A DNA stretch of 64,000 nt from Rothia aeria (GCA_002355935.1 AP017895.1:434001-498000), one strand, 5' to 3'. Shown: positions 11,824-21,966, counted from the first letter of the stretch. Notes: generated by a model not told the origin, from the letters alone. Made by a program: numbers and translations.

Positions 11824-11901
11824 CAGAAAAGAAATATTTCTAATACGGAATATTCTTGAATGGTTATATAACCGAGTGAGTCTTTGAGGAACGAGAAGGT
11901 A

Positions 11902-14544
11902 ATGAGCGAAGAAAACCAAAGCGAAAACCCTGACGTCGATATCGAAATTGACACCAACCAAGGTGAGATCGTGGTCGATAACCCGCACGGAAATATCGAA
12001 CAGATTGACCTGCAGACCGAGATGCAGCGCTCCTATCTGGACTATGCAATGGCGGTTATCATCGGCCGTGCACTACCGGATGTGCGAGACGGTCTGAAGC
12101 CCGTGCACCGCCGCGTTATCTACGGCATGTACGATGGCGGTTACCGCCCCGACCGTTCCTTCAATAAGTGCGCGCGCATCGTCGGTGATGTGATGGGTCA
12201 GTTCCACCCGCACGGCGATAGTGCTATCTATGACGCACTGGTGCGTCTGATCCAGGGGTGGACAATGCGTTACCCCCTCGCACTTGGGCAGGGCAACTTT
12301 GGTTCTCCCGGTAATGATGGGGCTGCTGCGCCGCGTTATACCGAGACGAAGATGGCCCCTATCGCCATGGAAATGGTGCGGGACATTAACGAAGACACCG
12401 TAGATTTTCAACCGAACTACGACGGTAAATCTATGGAACCAACTGTGCTGCCCGCACGTATTCCCAACCTGCTGGTCAACGGTTCTTCGGGTATTGCGGT
12501 GGGTATGGCCACCAATATTCCCCCGCATAACCTCACCGAAGTTGCTGAGGGCGTGAAATGGTTCCTGAAGAACCCGCAGGCCACGAACGAGGAACTGCTG
12601 GATGCGCTGATTGAGCGTGTCAAAGGCCCAGATTTCCCCACGGGTGCCACAATCTTGGGTACGAAGGGAATTGAGGACGCCTACCGCACCGGACGCGGCT
12701 CCATTACAATGCGCGCCGTGGTGAATGTTGAAGAGATTCACGGCCGTACCTGCCTGGTGGTGACCGAACTGCCGTATCAGGCGAACCCGGATAACCTGGC
12801 TATTAAGATTGCCGACCTGATTAAGGAAGGCAAAATCACCGGCATCTCGGATTTGCGGGATGAGACTTCGGGCCGTACCGGTCAGCGCCTTGTGATTGTG
12901 CTTAAGCGCGATGCTGTGGCTAAAGTGGTGCTGAATAACCTGTATAAGCACACTCAGCTGCAGGAGAATTTCTCGGCTAATATGTTGGCTATTGTGGATG
13001 GGGTTCCGCGTACCCTGTCGCTGGATGCGTTCGTGCGCCACTGGGTAAACCACCAGATGGACGTGATTGTGCGCCGCACCCGCTACCGTCTGCGTCAGGC
13101 GGAGGAAGAGGCACATATTCTGCGTGGGCTGCTCAAGGCCCTGGACGCCTTGGATGAGGTCATTGCCCTTATCCGCCGCTCCCCCACCGCTGATGATGCG
13201 CGCACGGGCTTAATGGAGCTGCTGGATATTGATGAGGCGCAGGCGCAGGCTATTTTGAATATGCAGCTTCGTCGTCTGGCGGCTCTGGAACGTCAGAAGA
13301 TTCAGGACCGCCACGATGAGCTGATGCGTCTGATTGCCGAGTACAACGCGATTATTGCTTCTGAGGATCGTCAGCGCGAGATTATTTCCGAAGAGCTGGG
13401 TGAGATTGTGAATCGGTACGGCGATGAGCGCCGCACCAAGATCCTGCGCGGTTTTGACGGGGATATGTCGATGGAGGACTTGATCCCCGAAGAGGAAATG
13501 GTGGTTACCATTACTCGCGGTGGGTATGTGAAGCGCACCCGCAGCGACCAGTACCGCAGCCAGCATCGCGGCGGTAAGGGTATTCGGGGCGCCCAGCTGC
13601 GTGGGGATGATGTGGTGGAGCATTTCTTTGTGACCACCACCCACAACTGGATTTTGTTCTTCACCAATATGGGCCGTGTGTACCGTACAAAAGCTTACGA
13701 GCTGTTGGAGGCCGGGCGTGATGCGAAAGGCCAGCATGTGGCGAACCTGTTGGCTTTCCAGCCGGGTGAGACTATTGCGAAGGTCATGGAGCTGCGTTCC
13801 TATGAGGATGCTCCGTACCTGGTGCTGGCTACTAAGGGCGGTCTGGTGAAGAAGACCCGCTTGAGTGATTACGATACGAACCGTACCGCCGGGCTGATCG
13901 CGATTAACCTGCGTGAGGGCGATGAGGTGGTTTCCGCTTTCTTGATCTCTCCCAATGAGGATATTCTGCTGGTTTCCCGCCAGGGCATGTCTTTGCGGTT
14001 TAACGCTAATGATGAGGCACTGCGCCCGATGGGCCGTTCCACCTCGGGTGTGACCGGCATGAAGTTCCGCGATGGAGACGAGTTAATCTCGGCGAACGTG
14101 GTGACTGAAGATTCATTCGTGTTTGTCGTCACTGAGGGCGGTTATGCTAAGCGCACCAGTGTCAATGAGTATCGCGTTCAGGGCCGTAACGGTTACGGTA
14201 TTAAGGTCGCTAAACTGGTTGAAGACCGCGGCGCTCTTGTCGGTGCTCTCATCGTGGATGAGGACGACGAGGTGCTGGTTGTTATGCAAGGCGGTAAAGT
14301 GGTGCGTACCGGGGTGAGCGAGGTTCCTGCTAAGGGCCGAGACACGATGGGCGTGATTTTTGCAAAGCCCGGCAAGGGCGATAGCATTATCGGCGTCGCC
14401 CGAAACCAGGATCGTCAGCTTGACGAACCAGATGAAGCGGACACGGACGCTCCCGGTGGGCAGTCCGCAGACCCTCAAGTGAATGAGAACCAGGACGGTC
14501 AGCAGGCTGTCACCGATACTGCTGAAGCACACGGAGGTAAGTAA
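11902..14544 (+). CDS. gyrA: DNA gyrase subunit A
   Basis: 880 aa from ATG 11902, preceded by GAGAAGG. GyrA is the DNA breakage-reunion subunit of gyrase. The N-terminal quinolone-resistance region reads [15 protein letters not shown], with the catalytic tyrosine in APRYTETKM. The C-terminal half is a six-bladed DNA-wrapping propeller with the GyrA box [11 protein letters not shown]. After the propeller comes an acidic low-complexity tail. The stop overlaps the next start (TAATG), so the DUF3566 gene is probably co-translated. Confidence 0.98.
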   Translation: MSEENQSENPDVDIEIDTNQGEIVVDNPHGNIEQIDLQTEMQRSYLDYAMAVIIGRALPDVRDGLKPVHRRVIYGMYDGGYRPDRSFNKCARIVGDVMGQFHPHGDSAIYDALVRLIQGWTMRYPLALGQGNFGSPGNDGAAAPRYTETKMAPIAMEMVRDINEDTVDFQPNYDGKSMEPTVLPARIPNLLVNGSSGIAVGMATNIPPHNLTEVAEGVKWFLKNPQATNEELLDALIERVKGPDFPTGATILGTKGIEDAYRTGRGSITMRAVVNVEEIHGRTCLVVTELPYQANPDNLAIKIADLIKEGKITGISDLRDETSGRTGQRLVIVLKRDAVAKVVLNNLYKHTQLQENFSANMLAIVDGVPRTLSLDAFVRHWVNHQMDVIVRRTRYRLRQAEEEAHILRGLLKALDALDEVIALIRRSPTADDARTGLMELLDIDEAQAQAILNMQLRRLAALERQKIQDRHDELMRLIAEYNAIIASEDRQREIISEELGEIVNRYGDERRTKILRGFDGDMSMEDLIPEEEMVVTITRGGYVKRTRSDQYRSQHRGGKGIRGAQLRGDDVVEHFFVTTTHNWILFFTNMGRVYRTKAYELLEAGRDAKGQHVANLLAFQPGETIAKVMELRSYEDAPYLVLATKGGLVKKTRLSDYDTNRTAGLIAINLREGDEVVSAFLISPNEDILLVSRQGMSLRFNANDEALRPMGRSTSGVTGMKFRDGDELISANVVTEDSFVFVVTEGGYAKRTSVNEYRVQGRNGYGIKVAKLVEDRGALVGALIVDEDDEVLVVMQGGKVVRTGVSEVPAKGRDTMGVIFAKPGKGDSIIGVARNQDRQLDEPDEADTDAPGGQSADPQVNENQDGQQAVTDTAEAHGGK

Positions 14545-15098
14545 TGAGCATGAACCCACAGGGGCGGGTACAGGTCGGGCAGGGCGCGAGGCGTCAGGCC
14601 CCGGCGAGGCGTGCCGCGCCCGCTAACCGCCCCGGCGCACGGTCTGGTTCGAACCAGCGTCGCCCCAGGCGTAGCGCCCCGCCGCAACAGCAGCAGGGCC
14701 GGCGTAAACGTCAGAATCTGGTGCGTCGTACGAAGGTGCGTCGCGCTGACCTTGTCATCGCTAAGGTTGATACCTGGTCGGTGGCGAAGCTGGTGTTCTT
14801 GCTGTCCATTGCCGTTGGTATTGTGACCGTGGTGGCCTCTATGATCCTGTGGCTGTTTTTGCAGGCTACAGGCGCCTTCAATGGCTTGAACCAGCTGCTG
14901 AGCTCCTTGGGTACCGGTGGTAATAGCTCAATTGATATTGCGCAGATGGTTTCGCTGGGTCAGGTGGCGTTGGCGACGACCGTTATTGCGGTGATTAATA
15001 CCGTGATTTTCACGCTGCTGGGTATGATCAGTGCGATCCTGTATAACCTGGCGGCGAAGCTGGTGGGTGGTATTACCCTCACCATGAAGGATGAGTAA
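14544..15098 (+). CDS. DUF3566-domain membrane protein downstream of gyrA
   Basis: 184 aa. The first 60 residues are disordered and rich in Arg, Pro, Ala and Gln. Then comes VDTWSVAKLVFLLSIAVGIV, followed by a second membrane segment near the C-terminus. DUF3566 proteins directly after gyrA are common in actinobacteria (the Rv0007 position in Mycobacterium tuberculosis); their function is unknown. The ATG overlaps the gyrA stop. Confidence 0.88.
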   Translation: MSMNPQGRVQVGQGARRQAPARRAAPANRPGARSGSNQRRPRRSAPPQQQQGRRKRQNLVRRTKVRRADLVIAKVDTWSVAKLVFLLSIAVGIVTVVASMILWLFLQATGAFNGLNQLLSSLGTGGNSSIDIAQMVSLGQVALATTVIAVINTVIFTLLGMISAILYNLAAKLVGGITLTMKDE

Positions 15099-15228
15099 TC
15101 CCGGTTAAACTCCGCCACCAACAGCGAAATATGTGTGTTATAGAACACCTTATGAAGATTTGGTTATGGGGGCAAGTGTCTGTATAGTTATATTTCGTCC
15201 TAAGGGGAAAGCCCCTTGGAGGCGGTGA

Positions 15229-15302
15229 GGGCGTATAGCTCAGGCGGTTAGAGCGCTTCGCTGATAACGAAGAGGTCCCAAGTTCAAGTCTTGGTACGCC
15301 CA
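15229..15302 (+). tRNA. tRNA-Ile (anticodon GAT)
   Basis: 74 nt. Acceptor arms GGGCGTA / TACGCCC pair perfectly; D-loop GCTCAGGCGGTTAGAGC, anticodon loop CTGATAA and T-loop GTTCAAGTC are canonical. CCA is not encoded. It lies after gyrA-DUF3566, as in many actinobacteria. Confidence 0.97.
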
Positions 15303-15325
15303 CTGCACGATGGGAAGGAAAAACG

Positions 15326-15439
15326 ATGAAGAAACTACTGATTCTGCTCCTCCTTTCGGGTGCTGCTTTCCTGGGATTCAAGAAGTTCCAGGGGAACCAG
15401 GTTCGTCAGGCCTGGCAGGAATCCACGGATTCTATTTAG
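15326..15439 (+). CDS. DLW-39-family small membrane peptide
   Basis: 37 aa with one N-terminal hydrophobic helix (KKLLILLLLSGAAFLGFKKF) and a short polar tail QAWQESTDSI. Short proteins of this type lie next to the gyrA-linked tRNA genes in Micrococcales and are named after a DLW motif; here the matching position reads QAW. GGGAAGG lies seven bases upstream of the ATG. Function unknown. Confidence 0.75.
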   Translation: MKKLLILLLLSGAAFLGFKKFQGNQVRQAWQESTDSI

Positions 15440-15466
15440 AATTACATAGCGATTTTCCGCTGATGC

Positions 15467-15539
15467 GGGGGCGTGGCGCAATTGGTAGCGCATCTGCTTT
15501 GCAAGCAGAGGGTTAGGGGTTCGAGTCCCCTCGCCTCCA
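15467..15539 (+). tRNA. tRNA-Ala (anticodon TGC), copy 1
   Basis: 73 nt with acceptor arms GGGGGCG / CGCCTCC (one G-U), anticodon loop TTTGCAA and T-arm GGGGTTCGAGTCCCC. CCA not encoded. It is followed one base later by a 5S rRNA gene. Confidence 0.97.
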
Positions 15540-15540
15540 C

Positions 15541-15660
15541 GTTTCGGTGATGATAGTGAAAGGGAAACGCCTGGTTCCATTCCGAACCCAGTAGCTAAGC
15601 CTTTTTGCGCCGATGGTACTGCACTTTGATGGGTGTGGGAGAGTAGGTTGTCGCCGGACT
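15541..15660 (+). rRNA. rrf: 5S rRNA, copy 1, directly after tRNA-Ala
   Basis: About 120 nt. Contains the conserved segments CCATTCCGAACCC, GCGCCGATGGTACTGC and TGGGAGAGTAGG. The closing helix I forms between TTCGGTGA at the 5' end and TCGCCGGA at the 3' end, so the molecule looks functional. No 16S or 23S gene is nearby. Confidence 0.93.
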
Positions 15661-15669
15661 AGTTTTTAC

Positions 15670-15706
15670 GGAGGGGTTTCAGATTAGCCTGAAACCCCTC
15701 CTTTTT
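15670..15706 (+). terminator. Rho-independent terminator after 5S copy 1
   Basis: Perfect 13-bp stem (arms 15670-15682 and 15689-15701) followed by TTTTT. Confidence 0.95.
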
Positions 15707-15835
15707 GTATTAGTGTTGGGCGGGTAGGTAAATATACAGACCGGGTAGGCACAGAGGCAAAAGATGTCTGTTTGAGAGAACCAATATGCCACGATATAAG
15801 TCTTGAAATCATCGACTGGGTACTTTCGTATTAAG

Positions 15836-15880
15836 GTTCATTAACCCCTATCCAGCTTTGAAAATGAACAATAGATGAAC
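15836..15880. promoter_or_regulatory. Possible PHO box upstream of the phosphate transporter
   Basis: Two ATGAAC units at 15864-15869 and 15875-15880 are spaced by 11 bp (GTTCAT on the other strand), and a further GTTCATTAACC lies at 15836-15846. Eleven-bp direct GTTCA repeats are the PhoP-binding pattern known in Streptomyces. The remainder of the 433-bp gap 15707-16139 shows nothing recognisable. Confidence 0.4.
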
Positions 15881-16139
15881 GTCCTATAAATCCCGTATTT
15901 CGCACGTCCTGACGGTGTGCTAACTCGTGAGATAAAACCACATGAAGCAATAAAAATGGTCTGCTTCTATCATGAGAACCGAGCTTGGAAACCCCTAAAA
16001 ATAGCGGTTATCCCCGTTAAACCAGTGAGACGCTTAAACTTCTGCTGTGAATCACCTATTTAAAAATGTGGTTTTATGTGTTATTCATGATTTGCTACGA
16101 ACACTTTAGATTTCGCCCCATCCGTCCCATAATCATGGT

Positions 16140-17395
16140 GTGACTACAGAACTGATTATCCTCGTGATCGTGGTGTTGACGGCGCTGGCCTTTGACTTCA
16201 CGAATGGTTTTCACGATACCGGTAACGCGATGGCTACTTCCATCGCCACGGGCGCGCTTAAACCTAAAACAGCGGTTGCCCTGTCGGCATCGTTGAACCT
16301 CGTCGGTGCTTTCCTCTCCGTCGAGGTCGCTAAAACCGTTGGTAAAGGGCTGGTAGATCTAGATCAGATAGACATCAAAAAAGACGGTTCGGCGCTTATG
16401 CTCATAGTGTTCACCGGGCTTGTGGGTGGTATCCTCTGGAACGTGCTGACCTGGCTATTGGGCTTACCATCTAGTTCTTCGCATGCGCTGTTTGGCGGGC
16501 TGATTGGTTCGGCGCTTGCCGCTCTAGGGTTTTCAGGTGTGCAGTGGGGCGGTGTGCTCTCTAAAATCGTGATTCCGGCAGTTATGTCACCTCTGGTTGC
16601 CGCGCTTGTCTCAACTGTGGGCACATGGTTGGTATACCGTATTGCCTCCCCCGTCTCGGACGAGAGGAAAACCCGTGGCTTCCGATGGGGGCAGGTGGGA
16701 ACCGCCTCCCTCATGTCGCTGGCGCACGGTACGAATGACGCCCAGAAAACTATGGGCGTGATCTTCCTGGCGCTGGTTGCCTCCGGTAGCGTGAACGATA
16801 ACGACGCTATCCCCTTCTGGGTCAAGGCATCCTGTGCTATTGCCATTGCTTTGGGCACCTACCTGGGCGGCTGGCGCATTATCCGCACTCTTGGCAAGGG
16901 TATTGTCGAAGTTGACACCCCCAGGGTGTAGCGGCAGATGGGGCATCCGCAGCCATTATTCTTACTTCTTCACACTTCGGTATGGCGCTCTCTACCACGC
17001 ATGTTGCCACCGGGTCGATTCTTGGCACCGGCCTAGGCCGTAAAGGTGCCGAGGTGCGCTGGGGTGTGGCCGGGCGCATGGTGGTGGCCTGGGTGATTAC
17101 ACTCCCCGCCGCCGCAGCAATTGGTGCCACCACCTGGATGATTGGTGCGGGGCTGAATTCCCTAACCAACACCCAGTTCGTGGGCGAACTGGTGGTTTTC
17201 GCTATCCTGGTTGTCTTCTGCCTCTGGATGTGGCGCCACTCCCAGAAGGACGCTATTGATGCTTCCAACGTGACCAACAGCTGGGACGGTGAAGCCGTAG
17301 CCGCTGCTGAGGAATCCTTGACCGCAGATGAGGCACCGATGGATGACTCCGCTAAGAACCATCAAGAAGCCCTCCCGCAGAAGGCAGGTGCATAA
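16140..17395 (+). CDS. pit: PiT-family inorganic phosphate transporter (single frameshift)
   Basis: Corrected length 418 aa. PiT proteins import phosphate coupled to H+ or Na+. Both signature repeats are present: GFHDTGNAMATSIATGAL near residue 23 and SLAHGTNDAQKTMGVI in the second half. About ten hydrophobic segments. The frame is lost at the C5 run 16918-16922; adding one C gives VDTPQGVAADGASAAIILTS, the expected bridge to FGMALSTTHVATGSI. GTG start at 16140 with no clear ribosome binding site. The next gene overlaps by TAATG. Confidence 0.92.
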
Positions 17396-17696
17396 TGTCC
17401 CTGATTGAACTTCTCGAAAAATCATTCCTGTTATTCTTGCGGGCTTGTTCTTCGGGGCCGGTCTGCCAGCACTTTACGCCTTTGGGATGCGCCTTTTGTC
17501 TGGGACTACCGAGTACACGGCTGATGGGCAGCTGATCGAAATTGAGCCGCCATCAACGGCTTCACGGATGGCTGCCACCGTAGTATTTGCTATTATCGTA
17601 GGAATCGTGTTTATCGGTATCCTCTGGGTCGCCAAAGATTTCATCTACCACACCTTCGGCTGGAATGTTTTCGGTGTAACCGGTGGAGGGCACTAG
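17395..17696 (+). CDS. Small membrane protein co-translated with the phosphate transporter (single frameshift)
   Basis: Corrected length 100 aa, starting MSLIELLEKIIPVILAGLFF. Two hydrophobic segments (LLEKIIPVILAGLFFGAGLP and AATVVFAIIVGIVFIGILWV) flank a polar loop. The frame is lost at the A5 run 17417-17421. The start overlaps the transporter stop, so it is very likely part of the same transcript and may be an accessory subunit. I do not recognise a named family. Confidence 0.75.
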
Positions 17697-17744
17697 AATT
17701 ATTAGGACAGCTCATAACCTATGAATGTGTGAAGGAGGTGTTAG

Positions 17745-18236
17745 ATGCCCGATAAAAACATCATATCCCGCGTAGTCGACTGGCTTAGCGTCGGCTACCC
17801 TAAAGATGTGCCCGTGCAGGATCGTGCTGCCGTGATGGCTATTTTAAAGATGCGCCTAAACGATGAGCAGCTGCAGGAAGTGGTGCGCCGCCTCATGCAG
17901 TCCCGTGCCGCCCGTGGTGAGGCGTACGTGAGCGACCAGCGCATTAACGAGTACATCCGGCGTGTTGTGGACCATGCGCCGACCCCGCAGGATATTGACC
18001 GAGTAGCTAAAATCCTCGGTGCGCACGGCTTCCTCATCTCCGAAACCCACGTGAACGACGACGTGGATGCTGACGGCCACCCGGAGTATGTGGCCTATGA
18101 AGACCCCACCACCGGGGAAATCAGAATTGCTGAGCTTGCGGCGGCGGGTGTTACCTTGCCGAATGAGGCGCTTGAGAATGCCGCAGAGAAGCAGGAGACC
18201 GAGAAAATCACCGAACAGGCCAGTGACTCGGCGTAG
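17745..18236 (+). CDS. DUF3349-domain protein
   Basis: 163 aa with a strong GAAGGAGG site before the ATG. The first 100 residues match the DUF3349 pattern (DWLSVGYPKDVPVQDRAAVMAILKMRLND, then HAPTPQDIDRVAKILGAHGF), a helical domain common in actinobacteria, of unknown function. A Glu-rich tail follows. It lies 48 bp after the phosphate-transport pair and ends at a strong terminator. Confidence 0.85.
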   Translation: MPDKNIISRVVDWLSVGYPKDVPVQDRAAVMAILKMRLNDEQLQEVVRRLMQSRAARGEAYVSDQRINEYIRRVVDHAPTPQDIDRVAKILGAHGFLISETHVNDDVDADGHPEYVAYEDPTTGEIRIAELAAAGVTLPNEALENAAEKQETEKITEQASDSA

Positions 18237-18248
18237 GAGCCTCAGAGA

Positions 18249-18292
18249 ACACATGGTGGGCGGAAACTAAGATGTTTCCGCCCACCGTGTGT
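18249..18292 (+). terminator. Terminator after the DUF3349 gene
   Basis: Long GC-rich stem between 18249-18267 and 18274-18292 with one mismatch; only a short T stretch follows. It closes the phosphate-transport block. Confidence 0.75.
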
Positions 18293-18528
18293 TAACCGGC
18301 TTATACCGTACTGTATGTAGCGGTGCACTCGGTGCACTCTTGAACGATCTTCAGATTCTGAGTGGGCTATCACGCCCATTTCTGCCGCGCTGAAAAGCGT
18401 AGTTCTCATACAATGGAACCGTATCACCTGCGGCGATTTTTACCCTCATGCAGAGGGGATTGCCGACACTATGCACCGATTCTCACACCTAGCCTTCCGC
18501 TGGGTGCCTGACCGAAGGGAAACGGCCT

Positions 18529-19509
18529 GTGCCTTCCACCCCGAAAAACCGTCCACGGCGTATGAGCCGCCGCTCCCTGCTGTTGGGAGGCGGGTGTGTG
18601 GCTGCGGCCGGATTCGTTGTGTTTTTACCCGCGATTGCTTCCACCGGGGTGCTTGGTGAGGAAGCCGCAGCTACCGCATCAAACAGTAAACGTTTGGCTA
18701 AGTGGGAGCGTGAGATCCGCGGGAACATTAACACCGAATACCTGGTGCTTGAAGACATCGGTCGTATCTACATTGGGGAGAGCGAAGATGAGGATTCCCA
18801 GCGTTTAGTGGCGCGTATTGGGCTGACCGATGCCGGGCAGGACGATATATCTGCTGCTGCGGCCGCACTTGCCGCCTTAGGCGAGTATGGGCGTCCGCAT
18901 CGGGTGAGTATTGTGCAGGACGAGGAAACCCCTGTCATTGACGTGTACCGGTTTGCGAGCATCACCGAGACCGAGTGGGGTAAGATCCTGCGTGCGGCAC
19001 AGTCATATAAAGGCAAGTCATCCGATGCTTTAGAAGCCACCACCTCCACCGAAGAAGGGGTGGTAGTGACCGCCCGTATCACTACCGGGCCTTGGACGGA
19101 AGGCATCAAACGGTTTAAAGACCTCAAAACCGTGAAACTACCCGAGCAGGTTACCGCCCGGTACCGCCTGAACCTTAAGGACACTCCCCTGCCTTCGGGG
19201 GCAAACGCAGAGGTTCGGGTAGATGTGGTGGGTACCGAGCATGTTCCATCGGTAGCAGGCGCTTTAGAAGCCGCCGCGAAACGGGGTGATTTCCGCACCC
19301 TCACCAGTTTCTCCTTCGTGTGGCTGGGTGATACGGCGCAGCAGAAGGACCGTGCATTGCGGCTAGATTTTAGACGCGATAATGAGCCGAAGAACCTCGC
19401 TGCAGGGTGCAGAAAATACTTGTCAAAATGGCTCTCAAAACTGCCAGCTGGTACGGAGGCATCCGCCTACCACGGCGGTGCGAAGATAGACAATAACAGT
19501 GCACAATAG
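18529..19509 (+). CDS. Exported protein with twin-arginine-like signal, unknown function
   Basis: 326 aa from GTG 18529 (GAAGGGA upstream). The N-terminus has a Tat-type signal: RRMSRRSLLLGGGCVAAAGF, a hydrophobic stretch and an alanine-rich exit. The mature part alternates alpha and beta segments with no motif I can name. It lies alone between the DUF3349 terminator and the second tRNA-Ala/5S unit. Tat export would mean it is folded or cofactor-bound before secretion; that is an inference. Confidence 0.7.
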   Translation: MPSTPKNRPRRMSRRSLLLGGGCVAAAGFVVFLPAIASTGVLGEEAAATASNSKRLAKWEREIRGNINTEYLVLEDIGRIYIGESEDEDSQRLVARIGLTDAGQDDISAAAAALAALGEYGRPHRVSIVQDEETPVIDVYRFASITETEWGKILRAAQSYKGKSSDALEATTSTEEGVVVTARITTGPWTEGIKRFKDLKTVKLPEQVTARYRLNLKDTPLPSGANAEVRVDVVGTEHVPSVAGALEAAAKRGDFRTLTSFSFVWLGDTAQQKDRALRLDFRRDNEPKNLAAGCRKYLSKWLSKLPAGTEASAYHGGAKIDNNSAQ

Positions 19510-19601
19510 CCGTAAAAACCGCATTACACCAAGGAAAACGGCCTCTGCGGGGGTACGTTTTGCATCGGTACGCGCAATAGTATATAGTTGTAGAGCACCG
19601 C

Positions 19602-19674
19602 GGGGGCGTGGCGCAATTGGTAGCGCATCTGCTTTGCAAGCAGAGGGTTAGGGGTTCGAGTCCCCTCGCCTCCA
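19602..19674 (+). tRNA. tRNA-Ala (anticodon TGC), copy 2
   Basis: Identical in sequence to the copy at 15467-15539. Confidence 0.97.
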
Positions 19675-19675
19675 C

Positions 19676-19795
19676 GTTTCGGTGATGATAGTGAAAGGGA
19701 AACGCCTGGTTCCATTCCGAACCCAGTAGCTAAGCCTTTTTGCGCCGATGGTACTGCACTTTGATGGGTGTGGGAGAGTAGGTTGTCGCCGGACT
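19676..19795 (+). rRNA. rrf: 5S rRNA, copy 2, directly after tRNA-Ala
   Basis: Identical to the copy at 15541-15660, again with no adjacent 16S or 23S gene. Confidence 0.93.
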
Positions 19796-19803
19796 AGTTT
19801 TGT

Positions 19804-19843
19804 AGGAGCCTCAGACACAGCATGTGTCTGAGGCTCCTTTTTT
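19804..19843 (+). terminator. Rho-independent terminator after 5S copy 2
   Basis: Perfect 16-bp stem (arms 19804-19819 and 19823-19838) followed by TTTTTT. Its sequence is unrelated to the terminator of copy 1. Confidence 0.95.
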
Positions 19844-19884
19844 GTGGCATAAAAATATGAGAGCACAAAAGCTGTTTCAAACAT

Positions 19885-19948
19885 TAAAAGCCGCTTTCTA
19901 ACCTGAAACCACCTACAGGGCGGTAGTCGGCCAGAAAGCGACTTTTAG
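19885..19948 (-). terminator. Terminator of the small membrane protein gene at 19970-20316
   Basis: Arms around 19887-19898 and 19934-19947 pair (AAAGCCGCTTTCT against AGAAAGCGACTTT, one mismatch), with TTTT following on the minus strand. Confidence 0.6.
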
Positions 19949-19969
19949 CCAGATACAAAAGAAAAGAAC

Positions 19970-20316
19970 CTAGGCGCTCTTCCAGGGATCCTCCACCGGG
20001 CGTGCCGCATTGTAAGCAGCCACCACGGCAACCCCCAGAGCCAATGCTAGGCCAAGAAGAGCCAGAGCCTTACGGGGCGGCGCTTACCGCCACGACGCTC
20101 AATCCCCTTCAGCTCCTTCTGCGCCTTACGGGCGGTTTTCGCGGCCACCTTACGTGCTTTCTTCATCGCCTTGCGATCACCGGTGAGCTTTTCTGCAAAC
20201 AGCTCAGCCTTCTGCGGCACATTCAAATCATTAGCCTTCTCGGCAACAGCCATAGCTGCCACCACGGCCGCATTTTTCGCCGCTTTACGAGCCTTGCGTT
20301 TCTTGCAACAGAACAT
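19970..20316 (-). CDS. Lysine/alanine-rich protein with C-terminal membrane anchor (single frameshift)
   Basis: Corrected length 115 aa. Starts MFCCKKRKARKAAKNAAV at 20316 after GGGAGA. A long basic helix rich in Lys and Ala is followed by one C-terminal membrane segment (KALALLGLALALGVAVVAAY) and the tail NAARPVEDPWKSA. The anchor only appears after adding one base to the G4 run 20074-20077. Small tail-anchored proteins ending in a DPW-like motif occur in many actinobacteria; no function is known to me. Confidence 0.7.
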
Positions 20317-20548
20317 AGGTATCTCCCATAAATAGAGCCACGGGCACCCACACACAGCGAGAGCACCGCAACAAAAGAATATTTACCTTTCAGCATAAAG
20401 AGTTTTACACCAAAAATCTTGTTTAAAACCGCCTCAACCACTAAAAATAGGTTTTACTATACGGTTTTTCTCAACCGGCTAAATTTACTGAAGACCCACG
20501 CCGCGCGCCGTCCTAGCGCACAAGCGCGCGCCATGCCAAAATAGAGAC

Positions 20549-21075
20549 ATGACTAACGCAACCGCTAAAGCAACTATTCACACTAACTACGGTGACATCG
20601 TCGTGGACCTCTTCGGTTACGAAGCTCCACTAACTGTTGAAAACTTTATTGGTCTGGCAGATGGAACCCGCGAATGGAAACACCCGCGCACCGGTGAGCT
20701 GCAAAACGGCCCCCTGTACAAGGATGTTATCTTCCACCGCATCATTAAGGGCTTCATGATCCAAGGCGGCGACCCCCTCGGTATTGGTGTGGGCGGGCCT
20801 GGCTACCAGTTCAAAGACGAAATCCACCCCGAGCTGACCTTCTCCAAGCCCTACCTGCTGGCCATGGCAAACGCAGGTCCCGGCACCAATGGTTCGCAGT
20901 TCTTTATCACCACCGACGAAACCCCTGGCTCAACGGCCGCCACACCATCTTCGGTGAGGTCGCTGACGAAGCCTCCAAGAAGGTCGTCGACGCAATCGAG
21001 AGCGTAGAAACCGGTCCGCAGGATCGCCCCACGCAGGATGTGGTCATCTCCTCCATCGACATTCAGAAGCTCTAA
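20549..21075 (+). CDS. ppiA: Peptidyl-prolyl cis-trans isomerase, cyclophilin type (single frameshift)
   Basis: Corrected length 175 aa. Cyclophilins speed proline isomerisation during protein folding. The signature [15 protein letters not shown] with the catalytic Arg is at about residues 70-84, and [11 protein letters not shown] follows. The frame is lost at the C4 run 20922-20925; one C added gives [16 protein letters not shown] and the normal C-terminus ending SSIDIQKL. No signal peptide, so cytoplasmic. The actinobacterial homologue commonly lies in this origin neighbourhood, followed by a rhomboid protease. Confidence 0.94.
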
Positions 21076-21193
21076 AAACCTCTGAACCGAACCAGGAACC
21101 CGCTCGGGAAACCGAGGGGGTCCCCTTCGCGTATATAAACCGCTTATCCCCTGGTGCGCCCAACGGCTTATAGGCGCCCCGAAAGGACACCCC

Positions 21194-21966
21194 ATGAGCG
21201 AACCACCTATCAGCCACTCCCTCGGCCAACAGCAGGAACCCGTGTGCCCCCGCCACCCCGAAAGGGCCAGCTACGCGCGGTGCACCCGGTGCATGCGCCC
21301 AGCCTGCGGGCAATGCCAAATCCACCTGGAAGTCGGCATGATCTGCCCCGACTGCTACCGCGACGTTACCGGGCACTCCCGGCCGCAGCGGGCACGTACC
21401 AGCAATAACCCCAATATCACCTACACCCTCATTGGTATTAACGTGGTGGTATACCTGCTGCAGTGGATCATCCCTAACTACTGGGTCTATAACGAATTCG
21501 CGTACAAGGCCGACTGGGTCGCATACTCCCACGAATACTACCGTGCCATTACCAGCGGGTTCTTACACTCCCAAAACGACCCCAGCCACCTGCTGCTGAA
21601 TATGGTCTCCCTGTACCTTTTCGGTGCCGCCATCGAAAAATGATCGGGAACTGGCGGTACCTGCTGGTGTACCTCACCGCCATCCTAGGCGGTTCAGCAG
21701 CCGTGTGGGTGTTAGAACCACACGCCGTGGTGGTAGGCGCATCCGGTGGTATCTTCGGGCTCATGGGCGCCTACTTGACCATTATGGTTGCCCTCAAAGA
21801 ACGCGATAATGTGCGCTCGGTGATGGTGCTGATTGGTGTGAACGTCATCTACGGGTTCATAATGCCCGGCATTTCGTGGCAGGCCCACCTGGGTGGTTTC
21901 ATTGCTGGTGCAATAGCGACCCTGCTGTGTATCGCCCCGCAGCTTATGCGCTCACGCGGCCGCTAA
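21194..21966 (+). CDS. Rhomboid-family intramembrane serine protease with N-terminal B-box-like zinc finger (single frameshift)
   Basis: Corrected length 257 aa. The N-terminus carries a Cys/His motif (CPRHPERASYARCTRCMRPACGQCQ, then CPDC) typical of actinobacterial rhomboids. Six membrane segments follow; the active-site pair is visible as HLLLNMVSLYLFG, the catalytic serine in VVVGASGGIFGLMGAY, and the histidine in WQAHLGGFIAG. The frame is lost at the A5 run 21636-21640, which cuts between IEK and MIGNWRYLL. Rhomboids cleave membrane proteins within the bilayer. Confidence 0.92.

Larger units (their letters stand above)
15464..15666 (+). repeat. Direct repeat A, tRNA-Ala/5S unit, copy 1
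   Basis: About 203 bp identical to 19599-19801 (offset 4135). It spans tRNA-Ala and 5S rRNA with only a few flanking bases. The sequences outside, including the terminators, differ. Confidence 0.93.
19599..19801 (+). repeat. Direct repeat A, tRNA-Ala/5S unit, copy 2
   Basis: Identical to 15464-15666. The two copies bracket the phosphate-transport block and could recombine. Confidence 0.93.

Noticed and set aside
12073-13116. Long open frame on the strand opposite gyrA
   Set aside because: Antisense shadow of a conserved GC-rich gene; no start signal and no family look.
15464-19801. Insertion sequence or composite transposon between the two tRNA-Ala/5S units
   Set aside because: No transposase, no terminal inverted repeats or target duplications seen; the enclosed genes look like core genes.
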